Shown here: positions 18,517 to 27,611 of the stretch, one piece after another | How positions within the stretch are numbered: the stretch's first letter is position 1 | Layout of the letters: each line of letters begins with the position of its first letter | Assembly: GCA_018336195.1 (NCBI GenBank) | Contig: JAGXQV010000196.1 | Coordinates: forward strand, 1-34,298 | Direction of reading: 5' to 3' | Length of the DNA: 34,298 nt | Source: Sulfuricella sp. | Lineage (GTDB): Bacteria; Pseudomonadota; Gammaproteobacteria; Burkholderiales; Sulfuricellaceae | The notes under the pieces: model-generated | Told to the model about the DNA's origin: nothing | What the model saw: the letters and a program-made list of their open reading frames with translations, nothing else | Database searches by the model: none | Made by a program: the position numbers and the translations under genes

Positions 18517-19097
18517 GGGATGTCATCTTCCCGCAATTCAGGGAAGCCATCGCCAACCCGGACACACCTCAACGCCCCATGCCCGACCTCGATCTCCAGC
18601 ATCCGCGTCAGGGGATGTCCCTGTACTTCGCAGAGTATGGCGCGGATCGGGCCGCCGTGGCTGACCAGCAACAGCCGTTGGCCGGGATGGTTCTGGATGA
18701 TTTCCCGCCACGCGCCAAGCATGCGGGCCTGGAAATCCGCCAGCGGCTCGCCGCCCGGCGGCGGGTTGGCGGCGGGATCGCGCCAGAAGCGCGCCAGGGC
18801 GTCGGCGTCGCTTTCCATCAGTTCGGCGGCGCTCTTGCCTTCCCAGGCGCCGAAATGCATTTCGCGCAGGCGCGGGTCGATGGTCAGCGGGATGCTGCGG
18901 CGCTCGGCGAGGGCGCGGGCGAAATCCGCGCAGCGGATCAGCGGCGACGTGATGATGCGATCCCAGGTGGTGTCGCCGACCGCCGTCTCCATTTGTTGCC
19001 AGCCGAGCGGGGTCAGGGCGTCGTCGCTGCTGCCGCGATAGCGCGGACCGCCTTCGGTCTCGCCGTGGCGCAGCAGGTGGAGGGTGGAGTGGGCCAC
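18513..19097 (-). CDS. cobC: Alpha-ribazole-phosphate phosphatase CobC
   Basis: A 194-aa histidine phosphatase. LLRHGETEGG carries the catalytic RHG histidine; REMHFGAWEG and the second histidine in SHGGPIRAI are also present. In B12 nucleotide-loop assembly this family removes the phosphate from alpha-ribazole-5'-phosphate or from cobalamin-5'-phosphate. The GTG at 19097 is chosen because it lies 4 nt after the cobT stop with AAGGA ahead of it and gives the expected short N-terminus; a longer open frame to 19268 runs inside cobT. Other histidine phosphatases look similar, but position between cobT and cobS supports CobC. Confidence 0.88.
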   Translation of the reverse strand: MAHSTLHLLRHGETEGGPRYRGSSDDALTPLGWQQMETAVGDTTWDRIITSPLIRCADFARALAERRSIPLTIDPRLREMHFGAWEGKSAAELMESDADALARFWRDPAANPPPGGEPLADFQARMLGAWREIIQNHPGQRLLLVSHGGPIRAILCEVQGHPLTRMLEIEVGHGALRCVRVGDGFPELREDDIP

Positions 19098-19101
19098 GTG
19101 C

Positions 19102-20160
19102 TTAATCCTTATTGGAGACGCCGGCCTGGGCGAAAGTCGCCATTTCATTGTGCAGCGCACAAGCCAGGCGCAGCAAGGGAATCGCCACCGCCGCGCCGCT
19201 GCCTTCGCCGAGGCGCATTCCCAGGTTGAGCAGCGGTTGCGCCTTGAGCGCCTGCAAAATCGCGGCATGTCCAGGTTCCGCCGAGGCGTGGGCGTAGATC
19301 AGCCAGTCGGCGGCGCTCGGGCAGAGGCGCGTCGCCGCGAGCGCGGCGGTGGTGGCAATGAAGCCATCCACCAGCAGCGGCACGCCGAGTTGCGCGCCGG
19401 CAATGAAGGCGCCGCACAAGGCGGCGATTTCGAAGCCTCCCAGGCGCCGCAAGGCTTCACGCGGGTCGGCGAGGTGTTCGCCGTGCAGCGCCAGAGCACG
19501 GCGAATGATTTCGGCCTTGTGCGAGACGCCGCTTGCGTCGAGACCGGTGCCGGGGCCGGCAAGTTGTTCGGGGGCGGCGTTGAGCAGGGCACAGGCCAAC
19601 GCGGCGGCGGAAGTGGTGTTGGCGATCCCCATTTCCCCGCCGATGTACACGGCAACGCCTTGCGCGCGGGCGCGTTCGACGCTGCGCCGCCCGGTAGCCA
19701 GCGCCAGATCGAGTTGTTCCGCCGTCATCGCCGCTTCCTGCGCCAGATTGGCGGTGCTCGGGGCGATGATCTCGCGCAGCACGCCGGGCAAGGGGCCGGG
19801 ATCGTTGACCGTGCCGAGGTTGACGACTTCCAGGGTGGCGTCCAGGTGGCGCGCCAGCACACAGATGGCGCCGCCGCCGGCGGCGAAGTTTTTCACCATT
19901 TCGCCGGTCACCGCCTGGGGAAACGCTGAAACCCCTTCCGCCGCGACGCCGTGGTCAGCGGCGAAAATCGCGATATGCACCCGTTCGACATTGGGCTGGG
20001 CTGCGCCTTGCATCGCGGAGAGGCGGATTGCCAGGGATTCCAATTGTCCCAGAGCGCCGGGCGGCTTGGTCAATTGGGTCTGGCGGGTATCCGCAGCGCG
20101 CTGGGCGTCGCGGTCGAGCGGGGCGGCGGGTTGGTTGATCCAGTTCGGGGTGTTATTCAC
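19102..20160 (-). CDS. cobT: Nicotinate-nucleotide:DMB phosphoribosyltransferase CobT
   Basis: CobT (352 aa) makes alpha-ribazole-5'-phosphate from nicotinate mononucleotide and a lower-ligand base, usually 5,6-dimethylbenzimidazole. [20 protein letters not shown] near residue 66, [13 protein letters not shown] near 175, and [12 protein letters not shown] with the catalytic glutamate at 319 (Salmonella E317) are conserved. The start is a GTG that overlaps the cobU stop (GTGA). No bluB gene for DMB synthesis is in the window. Confidence 0.96.
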   Translation of the reverse strand: MNNTPNWINQPAAPLDRDAQRAADTRQTQLTKPPGALGQLESLAIRLSAMQGAAQPNVERVHIAIFAADHGVAAEGVSAFPQAVTGEMVKNFAAGGGAICVLARHLDATLEVVNLGTVNDPGPLPGVLREIIAPSTANLAQEAAMTAEQLDLALATGRRSVERARAQGVAVYIGGEMGIANTTSAAALACALLNAAPEQLAGPGTGLDASGVSHKAEIIRRALALHGEHLADPREALRRLGGFEIAALCGAFIAGAQLGVPLLVDGFIATTAALAATRLCPSAADWLIYAHASAEPGHAAILQALKAQPLLNLGMRLGEGSGAAVAIPLLRLACALHNEMATFAQAGVSNKD

Positions 20161-20678
20161 AAAGGTGCTCCTTTCAAAATATGCGGTAAACCGGCCACGG
20201 TGAAAATCACCCGCTCACAGCGCTGTGCCAGTTCCTGGTGAAGGCGTCCGGCTTCGTCGCAGAAACGCCGGGTCAGTTCGCCGCTGGGCACGATGCCCAT
20301 CCCCGTTTCGTTGCTCACCAGGATGATCTGGCCGGGTAGATCAGGCAGGGTGGCGAGCAGCGCGTCGCGTTCGGCTTGCAGCGTTGCCTCGTCGTTGGCA
20401 CAGAGCAGGTTAGTGAGCCACAGCGTCAAACAATCCACCACCAGGCAGTGTTCAGGGTGGGCGTATTCGCGTAGCGCGGCAGCGAGGGCGCGGGGTTCCT
20501 CGACCAAGCGCCAGCTCGCTGGGCGGTTTTGTTGATGAATGAGAATGCGCCGGCGCATTTCTTCGTCGTCCGCCGTGGCGGTGGCGATCAGCGTCACAGG
20601 CAGACCGCTCGCCACGGCGCGTTGTTCGGCGAGGCGGCTCTTGCCGGAACGCACGCCGCCTAGGATCAGTTCTTTCAT
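20157..20678 (-). CDS. cobU: Adenosylcobinamide kinase/guanylyltransferase CobU
   Basis: CobU (173 aa) phosphorylates adenosylcobinamide and then transfers GMP to it. The P-loop GGVRSGKS is at residues 7-14. The [12 protein letters not shown] segment holds the histidine (H48) that is guanylylated in the Salmonella enzyme. [18 protein letters not shown] is the conserved late motif. The ATG at 20678 has an AGGAATTTCCCC ribosome site. A 90-nt gap with a REP-like repeat pair separates it from cobQ. Confidence 0.95.
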   Translation of the reverse strand: MKELILGGVRSGKSRLAEQRAVASGLPVTLIATATADDEEMRRRILIHQQNRPASWRLVEEPRALAAALREYAHPEHCLVVDCLTLWLTNLLCANDEATLQAERDALLATLPDLPGQIILVSNETGMGIVPSGELTRRFCDEAGRLHQELAQRCERVIFTVAGLPHILKGAPL

Positions 20679-20698
20679 GGGGAAATTCCTTCCATATT

Positions 20699-20775
20699 GT
20701 TGGAGCGTGGCTCGCCCGCGAAAACGGATGTCTCTTCGGCACACACCGCTTCGGGGGCAAGCCCCCTCCTACGTT
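20699..20775. repeat. Inverted pair of REP-like palindromes
   Basis: Two related GC-rich palindromic units face each other. The unit at about 20699-20727 contains TGGAGCG..GGCTCGCCCGCGAA. The unit at about 20746-20775, read on the opposite strand, contains TAGGAGGGGGCTTGCCCCC. The second forms a clean GGGGGC-AA-GCCCCC stem. They resemble the GGAGCGGGCTTGCCCGCGAA type of REP sequence found in pseudomonads. The pair fills the cobQ-cobU gap, and the TAG of the second unit is the cobQ stop codon. Confidence 0.6.
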
Positions 20776-22244
20776 GGGGTGTCATTATTCAAGTCCAGCA
20801 ATGCCACGATGCGCGCCATATCGAGATGCGCTTCCACCGCGTCCGCCAGGCGCTCGATGTCGCGTTCGCGTAAGGCTTGGTAGTCGGGGGTGGCCGGTTT
20901 TTCCAGGCCCGCCCAGCGCAGCAGCGCGTCGCAGGCGGGTGTGGATTCGAAGAGGCCGTGCAAATAGGTGCCGAGTATCTGCCCGTCCGCCGAGATCGCG
21001 CCGTCGTGGCGTCCTTCCAGCATCACGGCGGGATGGTCGAGCGCCGCGCCGCTGCTTACCCCGGCGTGGATTTCGTAGCCGCTGACCGGGGCGTTTTCCA
21101 GAAACAGATGGCCGCAAACATTGCGCAGTTGCTTGTGCGGCTCCAGCGTGGTGGAGAATTCCAGCAGGCCGAGTCCCGCCGTGGTTCCCGCCGCACCTTC
21201 CAGGCCATGCGGGTCGTGGATGGTGCGGCCCAGCATCTGGTAGCCGCCGCAGATCCCGAGCAGCTTGCCGCCGTAGCGCAAGTGGCGCAGCAGATGAGGT
21301 TCCCAGCCTTGTTGGCGCAACCAAGTAAGGTCGGCACGGACGCTCTTTGAACCGGGCAGGATCACCAGGTCGGCGGGCGGTGGCGCGGCATCCGGTGCGA
21401 TGAAGCGGAAATCCACCTGGGGATGCAGGCGCAGCGGGTCGAAATCGGTGTGGTTGCTGATGCGCGGTAGGGCAGGGACGATGACCCGCAAGGCACTTTC
21501 ACCGGTCGCCGGGGCATGCTCCCGTGCCAGCGCGTCTTCGGCTTCCAGGTGCAGGCCGTGGAGATAAGGCAACACCCCCAGCACCGGCTTGCCGGTTTCG
21601 CATTCCAGCCAGTCCAGGCCCGATTGCAACAGCGCCAGGTCGCCACGAAAGCGGTTGATGACGAAGCCCGCCACCCGCGCCTGTTCGCTGGGCGACAACA
21701 GCGCCAGGGTGCCGACCAGATGGGCGAACACCCCGCCCCGGTCGATGTCGGCGACGATCAACACCGGACAATCGACTTCCTCGGCGAAGCCCATGTTGGC
21801 GATGTCGCCCTCGCGGAGGTTGATTTCCGCGGGCGAACCGGCGCCTTCCACCACGATGGCCTGGTATTGCCCGGCCAGCCGGGCGTGGGATTCCAGCACC
21901 GCGCGGCGGGCGATGGGCTTGTAATGGTGATAGTCGAGCGCGTCGAGGTTGCCGATGGCGTGGCCCTGGATGATGACTTGCGCGCCCACGTCGCTATTGG
22001 GTTTGAGCAGCACCGGGTTCATGTCGCTGTGCGGTGCCAGGCGGCACGCCTGGGCCTGCACTGCCTGGGCGCGACCGATCTCGCCGCCGTCGGCGGTAAC
22101 CGCGCTGTTCAAGGCCATGTTCTGCGGCTTGAAGGGCGCGACAAGGATGCCCCGGCGCAGCAGGCAGCGGCACAGCCCGGCGACCAGCGTGCTCTTGCCG
22201 GCGTCGGAGGTGGTGCCCTGGATCATCAGAGTGGTGGCTGTCAT
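20769..22244 (-). CDS. cobQ: Cobyric acid synthase
   Basis: CobQ/CbiP (491 aa) amidates adenosyl-cobyrinic acid a,c-diamide at four side chains using glutamine and ATP. The N-terminal P-loop-like GTTSDAGKS (residues 10-18), [10 protein letters not shown], and the GATase domain with the nucleophile cysteine C332 in [10 protein letters not shown] and H429 in GTYLHGLF are all present. The ATG at 22244 gives the normal [18 protein letters not shown] start. The final codons (DTPT and stop) run into a REP-like repeat. Confidence 0.97.
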   Translation of the reverse strand: MTATTLMIQGTTSDAGKSTLVAGLCRCLLRRGILVAPFKPQNMALNSAVTADGGEIGRAQAVQAQACRLAPHSDMNPVLLKPNSDVGAQVIIQGHAIGNLDALDYHHYKPIARRAVLESHARLAGQYQAIVVEGAGSPAEINLREGDIANMGFAEEVDCPVLIVADIDRGGVFAHLVGTLALLSPSEQARVAGFVINRFRGDLALLQSGLDWLECETGKPVLGVLPYLHGLHLEAEDALAREHAPATGESALRVIVPALPRISNHTDFDPLRLHPQVDFRFIAPDAAPPPADLVILPGSKSVRADLTWLRQQGWEPHLLRHLRYGGKLLGICGGYQMLGRTIHDPHGLEGAAGTTAGLGLLEFSTTLEPHKQLRNVCGHLFLENAPVSGYEIHAGVSSGAALDHPAVMLEGRHDGAISADGQILGTYLHGLFESTPACDALLRWAGLEKPATPDYQALRERDIERLADAVEAHLDMARIVALLDLNNDTPT

Positions 22245-22261
22245 GGGCGCTTTCCGGTTCG

Positions 22262-22337
22262 GTAGGCTGGGGTGAGGTACCAACCCCGGCACAACGGTGA
22301 CAAATTCGCTGGGGTTCGCATACTCACCCCAGCCTAC
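22262..22337. repeat. Nested palindromic element between cobD and cobQ
   Basis: GTAGGCTGGGGTGAG (22262-22276) is repeated as its perfect reverse complement at 22323-22337. Inside, AACCCC (22282-22287) pairs with GGGGTT (22311-22316). The whole 76-bp unit could fold into one long hairpin. It looks like a small mobile palindrome of the kind common between genes in proteobacteria. The TGA inside the right arm is the cobD stop codon. Confidence 0.7.
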
Positions 22338-23325
22338 GCAACGTGGCGTTATCGAGGTTCGACAGCGCGAATTCGAGACGCTGCCACTGCGCCGGCGTTT
22401 CGGGCAGGCCGAAACGCAGGCTGGCCGGTTGCGCGAAGAGACGGGTGAGGATGCCGGTCTGCGCCAGCGCGGCGTGGCGGTGCTGCGCGGCGGGCGTCTC
22501 GACCCATTGAAACAAGGCGCAAGCGCCGCCGGGCGGCAGGCCGTGGCGCGTCAGCAAGTCCGCGAGACGGGTGCTGTCGTCGCGTAAGCGGGCGCGTGTT
22601 GCCACCTGCCAATCCCGGTCGGACAGGGCTTGTTTGGCGATGGCCCGCGCCGGCCCGGCAATGCACCACGGGCCGAGAGGTTCCGCCAAACGGTGCAGCA
22701 GCGCGGCCTCGGCCAGCACGAAGCCGACCCTTGCTCCGGCCAGCCCGAAAAATTTGCCGAGTGAGCGCAGCACGATCAAGCCGGGGCGATTCGATACGGC
22801 GGCCAGGCTGGCCTCGGGTGTGGCGTCGCTGAAGGCTTCGTCCACCACCAGCCAGCCGCCGCGCCTTGCCAGACGGTCATGCCAGCCCAGCAGGGTGGCG
22901 GGGGCGAAAGTCTGGCCGGTGGGATTGTTGGGGTTGCCGAGCACTAGCACGTCGAAATCGGCGGCGGCATCGAGTTGATCCGCCGCCAGCGGCGTGACGT
23001 GGTGGCCGGCGCGCCGCCAGGCATGAGCGTGTTCCGCATAGGCGGGGGTGAGGATGCCGACTCGGCACGGCTCACGTAAAAGCGGCAGCGCCTGGATGGC
23101 CGCTTGCGAACCGGCGACCGGCAAGGCGTGGGGCGCGCCGTAGCAGGCTTGCGCGGCTTCCGCCAAGCCGTCATCCGCTTCGGGCAGGCGGGTCCAGGCC
23201 GCCCAAGCGGGCGGGGCACCTTGCCAGGGAAGCGGGTTGATGCCGGTGGACAAATCCAGCCAGTTTTCCAGGGGGATGCCATAGCGTTGAGCCGCCTCGC
23301 GCAATGCGCCGCCGTGTTCAAGCAT
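22324..23325 (-). CDS. cobD: L-threonine-O-3-phosphate decarboxylase
   Basis: A 333-aa PLP enzyme of the histidinol-phosphate aminotransferase fold. In B12 synthesis it decarboxylates threonine phosphate to aminopropanol phosphate for the lower arm (named CobD in Salmonella, CobC in Pseudomonas denitrificans). NPNNPTG is at 131-137, VDEAF at 161-165, and the PLP lysine is K191 in [10 protein letters not shown]. The ATG at 23325 overlaps cbiB by 8 nt. The last residues RRLG and the stop are encoded by a palindromic repeat. An aminotransferase role is less likely given the cob context. Confidence 0.9.
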   Translation of the reverse strand: MLEHGGALREAAQRYGIPLENWLDLSTGINPLPWQGAPPAWAAWTRLPEADDGLAEAAQACYGAPHALPVAGSQAAIQALPLLREPCRVGILTPAYAEHAHAWRRAGHHVTPLAADQLDAAADFDVLVLGNPNNPTGQTFAPATLLGWHDRLARRGGWLVVDEAFSDATPEASLAAVSNRPGLIVLRSLGKFFGLAGARVGFVLAEAALLHRLAEPLGPWCIAGPARAIAKQALSDRDWQVATRARLRDDSTRLADLLTRHGLPPGGACALFQWVETPAAQHRHAALAQTGILTRLFAQPASLRFGLPETPAQWQRLEFALSNLDNATLRRLG

Positions 23326-24217
23326 GGGCGAGCCCTCCGATGAGGGTAAGCGCCAGCCACAGCCACACCCCGCGCCGCACCAGGGTAAGCGCCCGCCCGA
23401 TATCCCGCGCCGTGGCGGCACCTCCTGCTCCCAAAACCGGGCGCTGTTCCAGGGTTCCGTGGTAAACCGCGGGGCCGCCCAGCGCCACGCCCAGACTCCC
23501 TGCACCGGCGGCCATCACCGGCCCGGCGTTGGGGCTGTCCCAGTGGGGCGCCTGCACGCGCCAGCAGGCCAATGCCTGCCCGGCTTGGCCGAGAACCGCG
23601 TAGGTCAGCGCGGTGAGGCGCGCCGGCAGGTAATTCAGTGCATCGTCGAGGCGCGCCGCCGCCCAGCCGAAATGGCGGTAACGGGCATTCTTGTAGCCCC
23701 ACATCGCATCCAGGGTGTTGGCGAGGCGGTACAACAGCGCACCCGGCGCACCCGCCACTAGGAACCAGAAAATCGCCCCGAACACCGCGTCGTTGCCGTT
23801 TTCCAGCACCGATTCGACGGCGGCGCGGGCGACGTCGGGGGCTTGCATGGCGGCGGTGTCGCGGCTCACCAGCATCCCGACCTGGCGGCGGGCGAGTTCC
23901 AGGTCGCTTGATTGCAGCGCGTTCTGGACGCGCTGGGCGTGTTCGCCGAGGCTGCGCTGGCCGATGGCGAAGTAGAGAAGCAACGCCGCGAGCCACTCGC
24001 CGATTCCCGGCAAGGCAGCCAGCCACGCCGCCAATCCGACCGGCGCGACGAGCAGGCAGAAAACCGCCGCCGCACCGCGTTGCCGGGTGGGGCCATATAA
24101 ACGGCCCTCCAGGCGGCACGCCAGTTTGCCGAAACCGACCAGCGGATGCCAGCGTCGCGTTTCGCCAAGCAGGGTGTCGAGCAGCAGGGCAGCCGCCAGG
24201 ATCAGCGCAGTCAACAC
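23318..24217 (-). CDS. cbiB: Adenosylcobinamide-phosphate synthase CbiB
   Basis: CbiB (299 aa; called CobD in some species) is a membrane enzyme joining cobyric acid to aminopropanol phosphate. Family motifs are [12 protein letters not shown] near the start, [17 protein letters not shown] in the middle, and [20 protein letters not shown]. Several hydrophobic membrane segments are present. The start is GTG at 24217. It overlaps the cobD start by 8 nt, and the two enzymes act in sequence. Confidence 0.95.
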   Translation of the reverse strand: MLTALILAAALLLDTLLGETRRWHPLVGFGKLACRLEGRLYGPTRQRGAAAVFCLLVAPVGLAAWLAALPGIGEWLAALLLYFAIGQRSLGEHAQRVQNALQSSDLELARRQVGMLVSRDTAAMQAPDVARAAVESVLENGNDAVFGAIFWFLVAGAPGALLYRLANTLDAMWGYKNARYRHFGWAAARLDDALNYLPARLTALTYAVLGQAGQALACWRVQAPHWDSPNAGPVMAAGAGSLGVALGGPAVYHGTLEQRPVLGAGGAATARDIGRALTLVRRGVWLWLALTLIGGLAHA

Positions 24218-24230
24218 CGTGGGAAATTCC

Positions 24231-24833
24231 TCACAACTCCACGCCCTTTTGCGCCTGTACGCCGGCCTGGTAGGCGTGCTTGATCTCGCGCATCTCGCTG
24301 ACGGTGTCGGCGGCGTCTATCAATTCCGGTGGCGCGCCGCGTCCGGTGATGACCACGTGTTGCATGGGCGGGCGTTGGCGCAGTGCGGCGAGCACTTCCT
24401 CGACAGGCAGGTAATGTTCCTTGAGGACGATGTTCAACTCGTCCAGCACGACTAGGTCTAAAGCCGGATCTTCGAGCATCTCGCGGGCTTTTTCCCAGCC
24501 GCGCCGCGCCGTGCCGATGTCGCGCTCGCGATCCTGGGTTTCCCAGGTGTAGCCTTCGCCGGTGACGTGGTAGGCCACTTCCGGGAAACGCCGGAAGAAG
24601 CTCTCCTCGCCGGTACTGAAAGCGCCCTTGATGAACTGCACCACCCCGACCCTCATGCCGTGGCCCAGCGCCCGCGCCACCATGCCGAAGGCCGCCGTGC
24701 TCTTGCCCTTGCCGTTGCCGGTATGGACCACCACCACGCCGCGCGCGGCGGCGGCCTCGGCGATGTGTTCGTCGATCAGCGCTTTCTTGCGCGCCATGCG
24801 CTGGGCATGGCGCTGCTCGCCGTCCGCGCTCAT
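24231..24833 (-). CDS. cobO: Corrinoid adenosyltransferase, CobA/CobO type
   Basis: A 200-aa ATP:cob(I)alamin adenosyltransferase that installs the upper adenosyl ligand. The P-loop GNGKGKST lies at residues 39-46, followed by [21 protein letters not shown] in two halves, [12 protein letters not shown], and the C-terminal [20 protein letters not shown] region. The ATG at 24833 overlaps the stop of btuM (ATGA); a much longer open frame to 25292 lies inside btuM and is rejected. It probably acts both in de novo synthesis and on corrinoids imported through BtuM. Confidence 0.96.
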   Translation of the reverse strand: MSADGEQRHAQRMARKKALIDEHIAEAAAARGVVVVHTGNGKGKSTAAFGMVARALGHGMRVGVVQFIKGAFSTGEESFFRRFPEVAYHVTGEGYTWETQDRERDIGTARRGWEKAREMLEDPALDLVVLDELNIVLKEHYLPVEEVLAALRQRPPMQHVVITGRGAPPELIDAADTVSEMREIKHAYQAGVQAQKGVEL

Positions 24834-25405
24834 GGTTGGTTTGCTGGCGTGCTTCGCTCGGTCACGCCCACCAGAACGGCATGGACCACGGCGGCGCAGC
24901 CGACATACAGCGCCAGGGTGCCCAGATAAGCCGGGAAATATTTCACCAGGCGCAGGCCGAATTCCGCCAGGGTCGGTTCGGCGTAACGCCCGGAGAAGAA
25001 ATAAAAGCCGCCGCTGGAGAGTAGTTCGCATAGCGCCGCGCCGCCGCAGACGGCAAGGACCAGTGGCACCAGCGTGGCGATGCGGTTGGCATGGTGTTGC
25101 GCGTATTTGCGCCCGGCCAGCCACAGCGCGCCGTAGGCCGGCAGCAGCAGGGCATAGGCGGGCGAGACGCAGAAGCTGCTGACGCCGCCCCAGGTGATGG
25201 CGATGAAGTCGCTGGCGGCCGCCCCAGCCAGCAGCGCCGGGAATACCCAGGTGCGGCGCAGATACACGCCGGCGAGGAAGAACACCGCCCAACTCGCATC
25301 GGGCAGGTGATGCAGGCCGGCGAAATGGTGGCTGCGGGTGGCGGCCAATAACGCGGCCAGGACGATGCCGACGATCAGTTGGTTGCGGGAAGTCAGAGCG
25401 GTCAT
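24830..25405 (-). CDS. btuM: BtuM-type vitamin B12 transporter
   Basis: A 191-aa membrane protein with about six hydrophobic segments and no ABC ATPase partner nearby. From memory of the family, it matches BtuM, a solitary ECF S-component-like B12 transporter studied in Thiobacillus denitrificans. There a conserved cysteine (Cys80) coordinates cobalt and removes the cyano ligand. Here C79 lies in GGVSSFCVSPAY. HHLPDASWAVFFLAG is another strongly conserved-looking segment. The ATG at 25405 has a full AAGGAGG site and is the first gene after the cobalamin riboswitch. It overlaps cobO by 4 nt. An open frame to 25576 lies in the riboswitch. Confidence 0.85.
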   Translation of the reverse strand: MTALTSRNQLIVGIVLAALLAATRSHHFAGLHHLPDASWAVFFLAGVYLRRTWVFPALLAGAAASDFIAITWGGVSSFCVSPAYALLLPAYGALWLAGRKYAQHHANRIATLVPLVLAVCGGAALCELLSSGGFYFFSGRYAEPTLAEFGLRLVKYFPAYLGTLALYVGCAAVVHAVLVGVTERSTPANQP

Positions 25406-25516
25406 GATATTGCCTCCTTCTTGGGGTTGAAAAACCACGGAGCAGGCGACAGGGCGAAAAACAGGCGGAAAGCCGGCAGGCACTGCGCCATCGCCCTCCG
25501 CGATGTCATCGTTACG

Positions 25517-25713
25517 TGTCCAGGCCGGTCTCCGGGCTGGCGAGCGGGAAAATCTCCCGGAACGGCGCCTTCCCATGCCGATGCACAGTGGCGCGATGCC
25601 GTTCCAAAACTCGCTTACCGTTGCGGGGGCAGCGCCGGCATTGCCCGATATTCGTCGAACGCACCGGCTTCCCGTTTAATCCCTGCGGCGCGACCCGTCG
25701 GGACACCTGAAAG
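25517..25713 (-). promoter_or_regulatory. Cobalamin riboswitch
   Basis: Read on the minus strand, the conserved blocks occur in the right order. They are AGGTGTCCC near the 5' end, GGGAAGCCGGTGCG, GCCGGCGCTGCCCCCGCAAC with GGTAAGCG, CACTGTGC, ATGGGAAGG, and the B12 box CCAGCCCGGAGACCGGCC (25523-25540). It begins at the predicted transcription start and ends about 110 nt before btuM. It should repress the whole btuM-cob operon when adenosylcobalamin is plentiful. Whether it acts on translation or termination is not clear: no good T-tract terminator was found before btuM. Confidence 0.95.
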
Positions 25714-25720
25714 CTGCGCC

Positions 25721-25749
25721 AGTTTATTGGAGCGATGACGGGTTGGCAA
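25721..25749 (-). promoter_or_regulatory. Promoter of the btuM-cob operon
   Basis: On the minus strand TTGCCA (25749-25744) and TAAACT (25726-25721) are 17 nt apart. Transcription would begin near 25714, which is where the recognisable riboswitch sequence starts; this agreement is the main support. The -35 lies about 70 nt upstream of the divergent chemotaxis gene's start. Confidence 0.6.
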
Positions 25750-25820
25750 TGATTTCCCCGTCACGTCCCTGCAATATCGCTGTGGTGGAATGGCGATCTT
25801 TTCGGATTGCGGGTTTTTCC

Positions 25821-27461
25821 ATGTTCAAGTTCAAGGCCCTCGGCATCAAGGGTAGTTTGTGGCTGACCGGAGCGATTTCCGGGGTGTTGGCGGGTGTGTT
25901 GGCGGCGGAAAATCTGGTCACCTTGCACCAGTCTTCCGAGACCCTGACCAAGGTTTACCAGCGCTCGGTGGCGCCCTCGGCGCTGTTGCTGGACATCGAC
26001 AAGAAGCTCGAAACGTTGCGTTTCGACATGGCGGCAACCCTCTTCGACAAGGTGACGTTTCGCGATGCCGCCACGCGGCTTGGCGCGACCCACGACGGCT
26101 TGCCGCCCTTGTGGCGCCAGTTCAAGACCGCCAAGGGGGCGCAGTTGAGCGACGAGGAGGCCCGGCTGGTGGCGCTGATCGACAAGCAGATCGCCGCCCT
26201 GGAGCAATTCTATAAATTGCTGGGGATCGCCTACGAAACCCAGGACAAGATCATGGCCCGCTCGGTGCTCGACGACGACTGGCCGGTGGTCGAGGAAAAT
26301 CTCCTCAATCCGGTGCTGCAACTGGTGCGCATCCAGGAAAGCAACGTGCGGGCGACTTATGCGGAGGAGGTGCAGGCCGGCGAACGGATGCGCAACCTGG
26401 TCATCGTCACGCTGATATTGGGCGCGCTGCTCGGCGCCTTGTCGACCTTCATCACCGGACGGGTGGCGCGCAGCATGGCGCTGGGCATCCGCACTCTGAA
26501 AGACGCGCTGGCGCGGGTGGCCGCCGGCGAGTTCAACGTGCGGGTGGATTATCAGCACCGCAACGAACTCGGCGAAACCGCGCGGCTACTCGATGGCGCC
26601 CTGGAAAACCTGTGCCGGATGATCGTCGAAATCAACGCCAATGCTCAGACGGTGGCAGCAGAAGCGGAAAGACTGGCGCAGCATTCCGCGAAAGTGGAGG
26701 CTAACTCGCGTAATCAGGCGGATGCGGCGGAAGACACCGCCGCAGTGGTCGAGGAAATGCTCACCAGCATCGAACAGGTGGCCGACAACGCCCGCGATTC
26801 GCTGAAGCTTTCCCAATCCGGCCACCAACAATGCGGGGAAGGACGGCAAATCGCCGGGCAGGCTGCCGCCGAAATGGGCGAAATCGCCGCCTCGGTGACC
26901 ACCTCCGCGGCACTGATCGGCGCGCTCGACGCCCATGCCGAAAAAATCAGCAATATCGTCAGTTTCATCAAGGACATCGCCGGCAATACCAATCTCCTCG
27001 CGCTCAATGCCGCCATCGAGGCGGCACGGGCCGGCGAACAGGGACGGGGCTTCGCGGTGGTAGCCGACGAGGTGCGCAAGCTGGCGGAACGCACGGCCCA
27101 GGCCACCCGCGAAATCGAAACGATGATCGTCGGTATCCAGGGCGAAACCGAACGCGCGGTGGTCGCCATGCGCGACGGCAGCAGCCGGGTGGAGCAGGGC
27201 GTGGCCTATGTGCAGCAAACCTCGCGCGCCCTCGACGCCATCTACCAGGGGACCGAGCGCACCGCCGCCAGCGTCGGCGGGATCGCCGACGCCACCGAAG
27301 AACAGGCCTCCGCCAGCCGGGGCATTGCCCGCAACGTCGAACGCATCGTCGCCGCAGCGGACGAGAACCGTGTCGCGATGGATCAACTCGGCGCATCCAT
27401 CAACATCCTCAAAAATCTCGCCGTGGCCCAGCACCAGGCAATGGCGCGCTTCAAGACCTGA
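25821..27461 (+). CDS. Methyl-accepting chemotaxis protein
   Basis: A 546-aa transmembrane chemoreceptor. Membrane segment 1 is near residues 12-30. A periplasmic, probably four-helix-bundle sensor covers about 31-190, membrane segment 2 about 192-212, a HAMP domain about 213-270, and the coiled-coil signalling domain the rest. The tip that contacts CheA/CheW is intact ([20 protein letters not shown] at 383-402, then [20 protein letters not shown]). There is no C-terminal CheR-tethering pentapeptide. The ligand is unknown. The ATG at 25821 starts just before segment 1; in-frame starts at 25743 and 25749 overlap the cob promoter. No che genes are adjacent. Confidence 0.93.
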   Translation: MFKFKALGIKGSLWLTGAISGVLAGVLAAENLVTLHQSSETLTKVYQRSVAPSALLLDIDKKLETLRFDMAATLFDKVTFRDAATRLGATHDGLPPLWRQFKTAKGAQLSDEEARLVALIDKQIAALEQFYKLLGIAYETQDKIMARSVLDDDWPVVEENLLNPVLQLVRIQESNVRATYAEEVQAGERMRNLVIVTLILGALLGALSTFITGRVARSMALGIRTLKDALARVAAGEFNVRVDYQHRNELGETARLLDGALENLCRMIVEINANAQTVAAEAERLAQHSAKVEANSRNQADAAEDTAAVVEEMLTSIEQVADNARDSLKLSQSGHQQCGEGRQIAGQAAAEMGEIAASVTTSAALIGALDAHAEKISNIVSFIKDIAGNTNLLALNAAIEAARAGEQGRGFAVVADEVRKLAERTAQATREIETMIVGIQGETERAVVAMRDGSSRVEQGVAYVQQTSRALDAIYQGTERTAASVGGIADATEEQASASRGIARNVERIVAAADENRVAMDQLGASINILKNLAVAQHQAMARFKT

Positions 27462-27611
27462 ACTCGCGACCAGCCCTGTGCGGCCGCCTTTGCAGCCAGG
27501 CACGTGAATACACACTCACCTGGAAAATCATGGTCATGGCCGAACGGATGTCGGCGTTTTATCGGGAATGGGAAAGGGTGGCGCGAGCGGATGCCGCGAA
27601 CCGGCAAACCC

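Noticed and set aside
22944-24119. 391-codon minus-strand open frame
   Set aside because: Same strand but out of frame with cbiB and cobD, which carry the real motifs. It is Arg/Pro/Ala-rich, typical of a shadow frame.
24834-25292. N-terminal extension of cobO
   Set aside because: The extra 153 codons overlap btuM out of frame; the short form matches the corrinoid adenosyltransferase family.
25451-25500. AGGGCGA/TCGCCCT inverted repeat after the riboswitch as an intrinsic terminator
   Set aside because: A long loop and no T-tract on the minus strand; not enough to define the expression platform.
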